NCBI GenBank assembly: GCA_964036275.1
Contig: OZ038433.1
Location: 40,643,336 to 40,707,335, forward strand
DNA: 64,000 nucleotides
Source of the DNA: Litoditis marina
Taxonomy: Eukaryota > Nematoda > Chromadorea > Rhabditida > Rhabditidae
Direction: 5' to 3'
Both the position numbers and the translations under genes were made by a program. This document shows, one piece after another, positions 13,779 through 24,664 of the stretch. The notes under the pieces were generated by a model, which was not told the origin of the DNA, did not search any database, and saw nothing but the letters and a program-made list of their open reading frames with translations. Position 1 is the stretch's first letter, and each line of letters begins with the position of its first letter.

Positions 13779-13966
13779 CAAACTCGAAACTCGAAAATCG
13801 AAAATCGAAACTCGGTTTTTTTTTTGAAACGCTGAAAACTCGAACTCGAAAAACTCGAAATTACCAAAACTCGAATAACTCGAAACTCGAAAAACTCGTT
13901 TTTTCCCAAAACTCGAAAAACTCGAAACTCGAAAACTCGAAATTTCAAACTCGATTAACAACCCTA
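13779..13966. repeat. CTCGAAA satellite element ending TAACAACCCTA
   Basis: ACTCGAAAAACTCG repeats end in TCGATTAACAACCCTA, the same terminus as the intact hAT-like MITE at 28592-29264. The left terminus is not recognisable. The M232 MITE copy 2 starts a few bases further right. Confidence 0.6.
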
Positions 13967-13972
13967 CGACTA

Positions 13973-14204
13973 TAGTTCGTTTCACCAATCGATGACTTTC
14001 TACAGTAATCTTCCATAAATTCAAACGCATTTATCTAATCAACAAACAAAATTTAAGATTCACTGTTTTGTATGCTTGTATTACCCAAACTGGAAAACTA
14101 AATCACACAGTTTAAACTATATACAACATCTACAAGATATGATAAATTCACTTAAAAGTTTTATTATCTTACTGTAGAGGGCTATTGTTTCGTGAAACAG
14201 ACTA
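13973..14204. mobile_element. 232-bp TA-flanked MITE (family M232), copy 2
   Basis: It starts TAGTTCGTTTCACCAATCGA and ends GTTTCGTGAAACAGACTA, flanked by TA on both sides. It is 232 bp, the same length as copy 1 at 9618-9849, with shared CTACAGTAATC and ACTGTAGAGGG internal motifs. Its first 12 bases equal the M441 terminus, so the two families are related. Confidence 0.75.
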
Positions 14205-14347
14205 TACCTGGACTTCTATCTGAGAAGCGACACTGGTAATCATCACCACTAGTTAACCATTGTGCTACGTACACATGTGCAGTACAAAACGGTTGATATG
14301 TTTTTTGTAGTTTGGACCCAGTGCTTTCCATTCGAAATTGAAAAAAA

Positions 14348-17300
14348 CTATATATACCGTGTGTTGTTGGGTACTGGTATGGTGTAGGGTGCCGTGGGAA
14401 CGTGATGGGTGGCCAATGGGGGCGGGGCCAATCGAGAACGGTGCAGCTGCGGTTTTGACCACTGGATCTCTAGACGGCAGCCATGCTGAAACCGTACAAG
14501 TGTCAAAACTAGGAAAATGAACAATGAGTTGTACAGAAATGCAAACCTAATACATCTCGGAGGCTTGGTCTACTTCCTACCTGCGTCGGGACCTGCTCAT
14601 GTACGTTCTCGTCGGAAAATAACCGAACATTGAACTATGAATGGTTATAGAAACACGGCAAGTTTAAAGAATATGAGCTACAATTTTAATGTTTTCCAAG
14701 AATTAAACGTTCATGGCTATTGGCTATATCACGTATTGTGAATGTGTTCCACACATTTCACGTGAGTAATGTTTTACTGAGCGTCCAAGGTAATATAATT
14801 CGTTTCACTCACGAACGGTTTTCCGTCCAAATTGGTTTTCACTTCTTCCGCCCTCTCTCTGCTGTCAAAATGAACGAAGGCGTACGCTTTTTGAATCTTC
14901 ACTTTGGTCACCCCCTGGAAACATAGCTTTTTTTCTGTTTTAACCACACCGAATACAACAAAATTGTTCACTATAATAGTGCAAGCAAACAATATAGAAA
15001 CTGAACCTCTTTAAAATGTACCGTAACCCTCAAAAAAGAGTATGACAACCCACTCTTTCTATTCCTCCGAAATATCTTCTCAATTCTTCCTCTGTTGCTC
15101 TTGGATGCACATTTCGCACGAAAAGAACACGTACCTGAATTACATGGTATTGAGGTAAGAGGATAGTTTTGCTAAACTCACCAAGACTCAGAAACACGAA
15201 CCTTTTTTGAAGTTTTGAATCAAATAACGGAGACTGCAGGCTTGAATGACCGTCGGGACATTTCAAGGGGAGGAAAACTACATGTTCATCACTTAACGTG
15301 AGTTACAATAATGCATTACGTTCCTGTTGGTCGTGTCCCACAGGGGGTTACATACCTTATGAGTAAAATGGGTAGATTTACAGTTATAAATAGAAATGTA
15401 TGAAAAATCTCGAAAAATCTGCGAATAAATCAAGTCAGAGTCACAATTATTACTGTAAAGATCTAGGTGCAGGTTAAACAGAGTATACTGTATACGTACC
15501 GTTCTCATTATCTCGTCCGGCACATCGTTCTCCGCCTGAGCCCAATCGCAGCTCAGAACTCGACCCAAAAGCTAAAGTACGGTATGGAAACACATCACAA
15601 TCTGACTGATATAATCGGTAAAAGTGATTACTGGCCAGAATATATACTTGAATAAACGAAAGAAATCTCGCCAAAATCTCCATCATGTCGCACATTCGTC
15701 ATTTTTACTTTGGAACAGGCACTGTTCACCTGTGACATTCACCGTCAATCGTAGTATAATCAACCTAATCTCAATGCACGGTTACACCTTATCGAATTGT
15801 AACACTCATGTTATGCACCATTAAAACAAAGCTCCTAATAGGACCATACAATTGTCTCAAAACATGCATAATGTGTTGATCTCGTAGATTGAAACAAAAT
15901 CAATGTATGAACTTTAGGGAGAAATTTGAGTTCTAGTGGTATCCCAGATCTAAACTGAGGAAGTGCGTCGATACTGTGTAGCTACACCCGCTAATCGAAA
16001 TCGAGATCGACCCAGACACCCATTTGACCCTACGACCATGCCATCAAAGTGCATAGTCACGTGAAACGTGTGAAGCACATCAGAACTAGAAAAACGTTAC
16101 TTAAAAAAATTGCACGACTTCTGATGTTTTCTCACATCTCACGTGACGATATCATCAACTTCTTCCTTTGTACCTACCTTTGCTAGTTAGTTTCCATGAT
16201 GTTCAGAAACCGACACTGAATTTCAAACATGTTACCGAATTTCTGAGTTTCAATTGAAATCCACGGCAAAAAAAGAAAGTGAGAACAATTTGTAATGTTA
16301 CCTTTTCAGTTTGAAAACTCACTCAAACGAAATGGTGAACGCATCTTCCTATCGATTGAAAGTCACGTGTTCACAATTAGTGTAGACTCGTTCCAAAACC
16401 CAACGAAATAACTTGATATGCACTCTAGAACTAAGAAATATTATTCATTCCAGCCTACTTTCGGTTTCCTCCTTCTGCATTCCTCTCTGTTCTTGGCCGC
16501 TTCGTCTGATGTTGCGTAGTGGACAAAAGCGAACCCCCGGTTGCGCGGCGGTTCCGCGTTCACCTCAGCGTAAACCTCAATGTGGCTCGCGGTGGGGAAA
16601 AGCTCACGCAACAATTCCTGGAACAAAATTGTGATGACATAAAATTTTGTGCACGGTAAATTGAATACTGAAAGTAATTTTTTGTCTTGTGAACGCTTTC
16701 CGCACAACGTAATAACACTGTTTGCTACCGCGTTCTAGAATGGTGCTAGTGTCTTGCGTTTCTCTTTTATCGTGCGCAGCGCGGAGCGCTGCGCAGATTA
16801 GTTTTTGTTCAAAGGTCTGCAGACAATACAAAACAGATTATTACAATTTTCTTCAAAGTACGTCGACCATTTTCTTAGATTTTTGCATGAATCACTGAAG
16901 GGCAACACGTCTACAAGATACTGAGTTCACGTTCCAAGTAGAATTTATTCAGAGGAGTTAGAGGGCCCAACGTCTCGCAAAAATGGCTTCCGTGCGGGGC
17001 GGCGGCGGCGGCGGCGGCTGCGGCGCCGGCGACAAAAGTGTCCGCCTCCTCAAATCTCGGCATAGTTTCGCACAAAATTAACTTATTCAAAAAATACTTA
17101 CATTTTTCAAAAGCTCTAAAAAAGTTGAGGTATACGTATTTTTCAGGTATGTCTGAAATTTGAATATTACGTGTGAGAGAGCCAAAAATGGTCTCGCAAA
17201 AAATCATGGATAGACCGGTTTCGTGAAAATAAAAATGAAAGAACAGTTTAACGTGTAGTAGGAAGACGTTTTCCAATGACGAACTCATGACAGGCGGGTA

Positions 17301-19373
17301 CAGCTTGGTTTTCACTCCTATTCACATGTCTCATTGGCGGATTGGATAAACGCTCTATTCACGCACGGCGAACGAAGGTTCGATTCCTGCCTGGAGTCTA
17401 GAGTGGAGAATTTGCTATCACTTGAACGAGGTTACAACTACACCAAACGTTCTGCACTACGGCACGGTTTAAAACTCCAATAGAAAAACATAACTTTCCT
17501 TGTTTAGCTTATTGTTCAAAAATATTATTTTTTATCAAAAATGACCGTTACTTCGTAACCATAGAAAAAGAGTTCAATTAGTATAAAAAACGAGTGTAAA
17601 GAAAGTAAAGATTAGTTTTGGATAAATATGTACAAGAAATATAAAAGAAGTCCAATAAAAATATTTTGAGGAAAATGCTAATCTCGCTTCTCTTGAAAAC
17701 AACGGAGTATAAGCTAGATTATTGTGAGTCGCAGTCAGAAGTTTTCTTCCGACAACCAAAAACTCGGTATCCTTTTTTTGAAATTCTAAACCGAGCGAGA
17801 TTAGAGTTTTCCTCAAAATATTTTTATTGGACTTCTTTTATATTTCTTGTACATATTTATCCAAAACTAATCTTTACTTTCTTTACACTCGTTTTTTATA
17901 CTAATCTATTTCTCCTTTACGCTTTCAGACACTTTTTCCCTTCCAAAATACTGTCTAATGATGAAGAAATTCACTCATTTTAATTACTTTCAAAAGCTGA
18001 CCGCTTTATCATGCTCTCCCCATAGTCACCCCAGCTCGCAACTATTCGGTCACACGTTTCTTTTTTTCTTTCTTTCAACTACTCGTTTACCGCACAAAGA
18101 TGAGGCCGGGACACAACAGAACAAGCATGAATAGAGAGTTATCGATTGAATTCTCAGAATTTTACAAGGAAACTAAAGAAAAAACAGCTCTCTCTCTCAG
18201 ATTAAAATGTACGAGTTTTCTCAGATTATTATTATCTTTAACTAGATTTGAGACCCTTATGCTGAATCTTCGTTGCTTCAAGATAAAACTGTTGACTCCT
18301 ATAGTTCGTTTCAACCATCGATAGTAGTCAGCCATGCTGGCCTGATCGCACCCTCATTGCAGGCGATTGATCTGGCAGCTTGCCAGTCTTTTCATTACAA
18401 ATAAAAATTCGAAAAGTGGTCATTTAAAGATTTTTGCAAATTTTTTTTGTTTTTAAAAGGTTACCACATAATCGGGGAGTAATTTAAAGAACTTTTTGTG
18501 CGTTTAAATAAGCATTAAAACACAGCCAGAAAAGATGATTGGATATCACTGTTTTTAGTTTTTGTCATTATGTTCGGATGGCCGGCTGCTGGGCGCCGCG
18601 CCACCTATCGCAGCTGAGTTCAATACCCAGCTTATGCAACAATTTTGATTAGTCTAGCCGCTGTTGGAAACTTTCCAATACAATTGACTCCACCCCCTAA
18701 AATCTACTGTAACTGGCTTCTATCGATGGTTGAAACGAACTATAGCGAGAGTTGTAACAAAATGAACAAATAGCTCAATAGAATTCTAAGTTTATGAAAA
18801 AAAGCTTGTACCTTGACTCTTTCTGCTGGAGCATCTTTCCGAATTTCACCGATAAACAAACGCTTCGTGTGGATTACTGTAGGAACTGAAAGCGAAATTT
18901 TGATTCTCCCCGGATACTCATGCAACATGAAACCACGTCTAAACCATACTAGGTGAGACATACATTATAATTGAACTTAGCAACCCTTTTGAGTATTTTA
19001 ACTTAAAATACTGAGCTCATTAGTGTATATTAATGTTCAACTATGCATATTAAATCTCTTCGAGTAACATACTGGCTCATGGAATTTGACCTATAGTTCA
19101 CACCATTTCTACTGAGACTCCTACACCTTACGAATTTTCCGAAGGCTGTTATGATGCTGAAAATGTAGTTCATGAAAATTTCTCTCGTATATATACCTGA
19201 GGGGGAGAATGAGGTACGAAAATTCTCAACCTCTCCGATCAAAAGTGAGTGAGCAAAACGACTTGGAAGTTTCGAAATCCTACTGTAGGAGTCTCAGTTG
19301 AAATGGAAAAGACTATACCTTGGGTCATGTCCATGTTCAACATTGAAGGTAAATGAGGGATCATTGGCTGCAT
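14348..19373 (-). CDS. hnRNP R/Q/ACF-type RNA-binding protein with two RRMs
   Basis: Seven phase-compatible exons: 19319-19373, 18812-18885, 16459-16617, 15500-15571, 15054-15134, 14813-14914 and 14348-14485 (226 aa). The start MQPMIPHLPSML follows an acceptor-like TTTTCAG at 19387, so trans-splicing there is plausible. RRM-A has RNP2 RLFIGEI and RNP1 RNRGFAFVHY, followed by SCDWAQAE. RRM-B has RNP2 VLFVRNV and RNP1 KAYAFVHF, ending LEIQWSKPQ. The spacing and the linker PDEIMRTVRVLFVRN match RRM2-RRM3 of hnRNP R/Q (SYNCRIP) and the ACF/RBM46 branch, which bind mRNA in nucleus or cytoplasm. The family's RRM1 is not found upstream, so the protein is short or an N-terminal exon is missed. The tail is Pro/His-rich. 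Introns hold two MITEs and a Helitron-like repeat. Confidence 0.88.
16770..17904. mobile_element. Helitron-like composite repeat H1, copy A
   Basis: The element begins TCGTGCGCAGCGCGGAGCGC and ends TTTTTTATACTAA, flanked by A on the left and T on the right, which fits the TC...CTRR, A^T rule of Helitrons. Copies B (56558-57618) and C (58370-59511) share exactly these borders. A GC-rich palindrome lies at the left tip, followed by a GCG trinucleotide run (16997-17032) and a tRNA-like A-box/B-box (17335-17387). The last ~330 bp are a fold-back with ~113-bp arms. It lies in an intron of the RRM gene and differs from copy C by only a handful of bases. Confidence 0.7.
17335..17387 (+). promoter_or_regulatory. 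tRNA-like internal Pol III promoter (A and B boxes) in H1 copy A
   Basis: TGGCGGATTGG (17335-17345) fits the A-box TRGYNNANNNG, and GGTTCGATTCC (17377-17387) fits the B-box GGTTCGANTCC exactly, 31 bp apart as in tRNA genes. Acceptor and T-stem pairing are poor, so this is a tRNA-derived segment, not a functional tRNA. Copies B and C carry the same boxes, with copy B reading GGTTCGAATCC. Confidence 0.6.
17577..17905. repeat. Fold-back hairpin in H1 copy A
   Basis: Arms of about 113 bp at 17577-17689 and 17793-17905 are nearly perfect inverted repeats (ATTAGTATAAAAAACGAGTG and its complement). The same structure is at 59184-59512 and, with a shortened loop, near 57338-57619. Confidence 0.85.
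18302..18742. mobile_element. 441-bp TA-flanked MITE (family M441), copy 2, in RRM gene intron
   Basis: It has the same TAGTTCGTTTCAACCATCGA terminus, inverted at the right end, as 1816-2256. TA flanks both ends and the length is again exactly 441 bp. It has no coding capacity. Confidence 0.85.
19094..19315. mobile_element. 222-bp TA-flanked MITE abutting a splice donor
   Basis: Inverted ends TAGTTCACACCATTTCTACT and TTGAAATGGAAAAGACTA are each flanked by TA. The right TA lies inside the GTATAG donor of the first RRM-gene exon (exon boundary at 19319), so the MITE tip supplies the downstream donor bases. Confidence 0.7.
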
Positions 19374-19394
19374 TAGAAGCGAGGTTCTGAAAAT

Positions 19395-19712
19395 ATGGTT
19401 AAGTATTCGGAGAAGTTGGAAGTCCAATCAAAGTTGAAAGAGCGCGCACAATGTATAACAGCTAAAAATTGTGCAATGTGTTATCAGAATCAAAGTCCTG
19501 TAACCGTTTACATAATAAGAAAAGTGAAGTTTATAACTTGTAAACAATGTATACTATGTTGTATCACCGAGAACGTGAAACAAAATCTGGACACGCAATT
19601 AAGAATTCGGGCCGAGAGAAGAGAAGTGCACTACTCTCCGCTGAAATTCCCACGTTTCATGAATGAATACTGGCAAAACCACATCATGAGTCCGCTGCAT
19701 GAAATGTTATGA
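19395..19712 (+). CDS. Possible small Cys-containing ORF (105 aa), doubtful
   Basis: A single open frame of 105 codons starts nine bases right of the RRM gene's acceptor, on the opposite strand. It contains CAMCYQNQ and CKQCILCC, two closely spaced cysteine pairs that could bind metal, and a basic segment RIRAERREVHY. There is no intron, signal peptide or recognised family. Its AT-rich codons resemble chance ORFs in the window, so it may be spurious. Confidence 0.2.
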   Translation: MVKYSEKLEVQSKLKERAQCITAKNCAMCYQNQSPVTVYIIRKVKFITCKQCILCCITENVKQNLDTQLRIRAERREVHYSPLKFPRFMNEYWQNHIMSPLHEML

Positions 19713-20081
19713 GTAATTTGTAAACAAAAACCATGCATATAAACTAATTGTAATAATATTCATTTTGATAGTTCTGGTGAGAGATTAAATATCAGAAAGT
19801 AGCTATTGCGCAGTTTAACTTTGAACGTGCTTTTATATGCTCTACGCGAGGAGTTAAGTGAAAGCACTATTACTTCTAAGTACAATGTAATCTTATTAAT
19901 ATCATGTACCGGACGAAATATTCAGTTAAGAAGAACAAAGACTCTCATTGGCGGCTGTATCTAAAGATTTTCCACATGTGCTCTTGCAACTCGAAAGAAA
20001 TCATCAGATAACAATGTTTTGTATATATTTAGCGCTGTGTACAACGAGATCGCACTCTATTGAAGAAAACATTGAGAAGCG

Positions 20082-21711
20082 ATGAACGAGAACGAAAAAC
20101 TAATGTGCCTCAGAAAAAAATTAAAGGTCCATCAAGATTCTTACGCATTTTGGCACTCACGTAAGTTATTCACAGACTCTGCCTCACCCGCTCAGAATGA
20201 ATTGCGCAATATTAAATTTTTTTAATATATGCTCGAGTTCATAATTCAAAAAGTTTGCATTCACATAGAAAACTTAATGCTAACAATCACGCCAATGTCA
20301 ATTTTGTGATCTACAAAAGAGGTGATAGTACGTCGGAAATACGAAAGATGACTTAGAGACAAGAAACAGTGTATCTGTAGGACGTTACGTATGACTGATA
20401 CAGACTATAGTGTTTTGATAGTTTGTTCTTGCCATATTGACAGCCAGGTACAAGTTTGATATTGTCCAAGAGAATCAAATCGGAAGAATGATTTTAACTG
20501 TAATCTGATTTGATTCATTTCGAATCAATGAAGAGGAAAAAAGTGGGCGGAGTCACATCGATATCTGATGATCAACAGAGAGAATAAAGTATTGCTAACT
20601 ATCGATTGAAAACTTCGTATTATGTATGAACCAAAAAACTGTCGAGGTATTCTAGAAGTAGGTCAAACGTCACGTAGAAGGGGGCGAAACATTAGTTTTT
20701 TCATGAATTCCTAATCTCAAAGAACATGTGTTTGTTTATTTGAGAAATAAACTATAGAAGACAAAATCAAAAAAGAAAGGTTTAGTTTCTACCAGTACTT
20801 AAAGCAAGTTCACAACTTGAATGTAAGTCACTCGAATGTGGCTGATAGGTAGAATATCATATTATCATCTTCAAACGATATATGTTCCCCTAGGTCTTAA
20901 CCTCGCGTGTTGCATAGCTTCGTGACTTAATTTAAAATTCACGATAACTTTGATCACCTGAATTGCAGATTATTCAATGTGTCCATGAAAACGAACAATT
21001 TTTAATTCACCACGATATCTATGATGTTTTATTAAATGTATAACTAGCTACAATCTTTACAAACAGGTTGAAGTAGAAACCTCCAAAATCATCAAAACAA
21101 AGTCATATAAACTCATGTGAGAGGCCCCGTTCCAAACGTGCAACTACATTTTTCAAAGTGATTAGACAATGTGTACTGGTGTTTTGTGTAGCATTTCAGT
21201 GGCGTAGATGTACTGTATTTCCATTGAGTTGACTGACTTCAAAGAAATGGGCCAGCTGTTACTTTTCAATAGAAACGTCTGCGGTGGTATAGACGAAATA
21301 GACCGCGGTGTGGAAGCGGCGATCTGTCAAAGACTCAGGAAAAGTTTATAAACTAGGTGAATAAAAAGAAAAAAGTTTGAAAATTTTTATCGTTGCTCGT
21401 TTTTCATACAGCTCCAACACGTTCTAGACAAAGGAGGAAAATGTGCCCTATTCCAGTGCAATTTGGTCTGCGGCTCCATTGTGGATACAGGGTGCAGGTC
21501 TGAAAACTTCAAAACTGTTTTCCCATGTTATTTTTAATGAAATATATGATTCAAATCTAACGCATTATTAGATCATAATCTATTCAGCTTAGTTTTCTTG
21601 TAATTGAACTGAGGTCTTTTTTTATTACAGTCAGTTCGAATAGGAAGTTCATTTTTCAAGTGGATAAGCAATACGTATATTACCAAATTGAGCATGGAAA
21701 ATCAAGGTTAA
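20082..21711 (+). CDS. Tentative four-exon gene of unknown function (about 114 aa)
   Basis: Exon 1 (20082-20160) encodes MNENEKLMCLRKKLKVHQDS and ends at a strong GTAAGT donor. Exon 2 (21245-21343) encodes MGQLLLFNRNVCGGIDEIDR and more. Exon 3 (21412-21497) encodes a basic run, RSRQRRKMC, then PVQFGLRLHCGYRVQ. Exon 4 (21631-21711) ends in SMENQG and a stop. All splice phases agree (1, 1, 0), and the exon 3 and 4 acceptors are good (CATACAG, ATTACAG). The acceptor and donor of exon 2 are weak. I recognise no domain. It sits upstream of the gsp gene on the same strand. Phase agreement across four exons is the main support. Confidence 0.35.
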
Positions 21712-22369
21712 AACCGGGAACAAAACGGATAGCTACGTCTACAGATAAATTCTGTTTTTTATGAGGCAGCCATGGTATACTGTATTCACAGCAGGTGAGC
21801 ACCACGAGAAGAGAAGAGTTTAATTGATCATTTTTCTATCCGTAAATACGATTAGTTTTGATGAATATTCTGTGTTCTTCTACGAGTATTTTGCATACTC
21901 ATAATTCTTGTGTAATCGTCCACTGAGTGAAATAGGCATACGTTCTCCGTCCAGTTTCACACGGTACTAACTGATGAAACTACCTTGTTCTTTTATTCTG
22001 AGTGAAGTTCATGATCAAACATCTGCACAACAAGTAACGTTTTTTAGAAGACAATTGGTTTTGTTGTGCAATTCCTCATCAACCTTCTGTCGATTTCCCA
22101 ACATCAGCCCGTTTTATTCGAAAGCCAGTCAAAATGGTTTCCTGTTCAATCCTGCAAACCTACCTGTTTTCCATTCGTGGTAGACGACGCCTCACGTGAC
22201 GCAACACGTTAACGGGATCGGGTGTGGATTTTCTGGAAACCGTCTGCAAATAGTGCAGAAATTGGTTGGAAAAACACGTAGTACACGTGAATCGTGTCTA
22301 TAAGGGGGGAGAAGCGGGGAGCCGTTGTATTCGCAGTTTTGTGCAGTCGCTGCTTGGTCGGATTTCACT

Positions 22370-24653
22370 ATGGCTGCTTTGGATGTGGACAGTCTCATCT
22401 CGCGTCTTCTCAACGTTGGAATGGCTGGAGGGAGGCTCACTACCTCGGTACGTACCGCTGGTTATCATCATCTGACAGTATACTAGATTACCATTATCTT
22501 GCTGTTAGCACCTAACGTTACTATCGTCTTTACTTATCGTATCTCTCGTCTTTTCCCGCTAGATTCCTAATCCATACTTCTATGAGACCCCACCCGATGT
22601 AATCTGCTGCTATCAAATAAGCTGCTAGCAAAGCTCTTTAGCTTCATTGATACATTAATATAAACTACCTACTAAAATGGAACTTGTAGAAAAAATTATT
22701 TATTTATGTTTAGTACAATCTTTTTCCAGGTCTCCGAACAAGAATTGCAACAGTGCTGCTCGGCTGTGAAACAGGTGTTCCAGTCTCAGTCTTCTCTACT
22801 CGAAATCATGCCTCCCGTCGTCGTTTGCGGAGATATTCATGGACAGGTACATCAGCTTTCTTCAATCCTATCTTGCTCCACTTTCCTCCATTCTCTTCTC
22901 TTTTCTCTCTTTCAACCTCTTCCTATCTCTCTAGGTAATCGTTGTATCTTTGTCTTTCTTAGTCACTCAGTCAGGTTTTCAGATCTCTCTCAATTCGTCC
23001 CTATTCTCGATTTCTGTTGTTTTCATTCAATTCGTCTCTTACAGTACTCTGACCTGCTGCGTATCTTCGACAAGAATGGTTTCCCCCCGGAAGTCAACTA
23101 CATTTTCCTCGGCGACTATGTGGATCGCGGACGTCAGAACATCGAGACCATCTGTCTTATGTTCTGTCTCAAAATCAAGTAAGCCAAGTCTTCATATACA
23201 ATCTGGTTCCAACACATCAGAACTCATGTCTACCGTAATATTTTCAGGTATCCGGAGAACTTCTTCATGCAGCGTGGTAACCACGAATGCCCGGCCATCA
23301 ACCGTGTCTACGGCTTCTACGAGGAGTGCAACAGGCGCTACAAGAGCTCTCGTCTCTGGAGCACCTTCCAGGTATGTATCTAACTAGATCTAACCTACCT
23401 AGTTTTACAACGTTGTGGCTATCAGTTTTGCTTTATGTTTTTAGGTTTTAGATACGGGTTCTGGTAGATTCTGATTGTCTTTTGTGGACTAGCTAAAATG
23501 ATTGGCGATGGATGCATGATCTCTATAATCCTTTGACCTACTGCTAATACTTTTGACTTTTAAATTTTCTCAGGACACGTTCAACTGGATGCCGTTGTGT
23601 GGTCTGATCGGAGGTCGTATTCTGTGCATGCACGGAGGTCTGTCGCCGGCTCTGGAAAGTCTGAACCAGCTGCGCAACCTGCCCCGCCCCCAGGATCCCC
23701 CCAACCCCTCTATGGGAATTGACCTTCTCTGGTCTGACCCCGATCAGTGGGTCAAGGTACGCTTTCTCGAGCAAGTATCATTCGGTCGCGCATTCTTTTC
23801 TAGTCATTTAAGTCATTCTGCAGTCATGACTGTGGTCAGAAATTGCTCTATTTTCCTAGTATTTTATCTGATCTGAATCACTTCAACAATTGCAGCCTGA
23901 GCGAAGGGTGAAATACCCTGCAATAGAATGCGAACAAGTATTCGAAATGTAGGAAATATCTTATTCTTATTAATTTCAGGGATGGCAGGCAAATACTCGC
24001 GGAGTGTCGTATGTGTTCGGACAGGATGTGGTCATGAATATGTGCGAGAAACTGGACATCGACCTGATTGCTCGTGCTCACCAGGTAACCCTTCCAGAAA
24101 CATTTTATACCAAGGATCCTCTAGACCAGCCACTTTGTTTTGTAGTTTGCCTTGATCTACAAATTAGATCCTGGATTTTGAAGTTGTTAAAAATGCTAGG
24201 GAAACTGATTGTTTGTCTTGATAGTAAACAGTGTTTAGAAATTTGCGAAGAATTTTGTTCCATCTACTATTTTCAGGTTGTGCAAGACGGCTACGAGTTC
24301 TTTGCCTCTAAGAAGATGGTGACTATCTTCTCGGCCCCCCACTACTGCGGTCAATTCGACAACTTTGCCGCCACCATGACGGTACTTATTCAGATTCATT
24401 CAGTCTTAGTCTTCATTTAGTTTATTTTAGTTGTAATTTAGTTATTGCCCAGCCAGTGACGGACTACTAGCCACAGGTGTACATATTGAGCTGTAGGTGA
24501 TTGTTGTGTTGTAATTTTGATACGTACTTTCGATTTTTCTTTCTTTTCTATTTTTCTATTTTCTTTTCTTGTCAGGTTAACGAGGAGCTGGCGTGCAACT
24601 TCAGCATCTACAAGCCGACCAACAAAGCCGCTCGCGTCGCTTCTAGCGGATAA
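22370..24653 (+). CDS. gsp-3/gsp-4: PP1-type Ser/Thr phosphatase catalytic subunit, sperm GSP-3/GSP-4 type
   Basis: Eight exons: 22370-22447, 22730-22846, 23045-23178, 23248-23371, 23574-23756, 23980-24084, 24277-24381 and 24576-24653 (307 aa). The PPP metal-site motifs are intact: [26 protein letters not shown] and [11 protein letters not shown], with [12 protein letters not shown]. The N-terminus [20 protein letters not shown], the phrase [18 protein letters not shown] and the SAPHYCGQ variant (GSP-1/2 have SAPNYCGE) place it with C. elegans GSP-3/GSP-4. Those enzymes act in sperm meiosis and sperm motility. The short C-terminus lacks the long GSP-1/2 tail. A TATAA lies near 22299, and the stop is followed at once by a polyadenylation signal. 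Confidence 0.95.
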
Positions 24654-24658
24654 GATTC

Positions 24659-24664
24659 AATAAA
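24659..24664 (+). terminator. Polyadenylation signal of the gsp gene
   Basis: AATAAA begins six bases after the stop codon, giving a very short 3' UTR. Confidence 0.8.

Noticed and set aside
16911..17315. 134-codon ORF with poly-Ala in H1 repeats
   Set aside because: Present only inside the repeat; the poly-Ala comes from a GCG run, with no domain and no good start context.
17328..17400. Functional tRNA gene
   Set aside because: A and B boxes are good, but acceptor and T stems do not pair.
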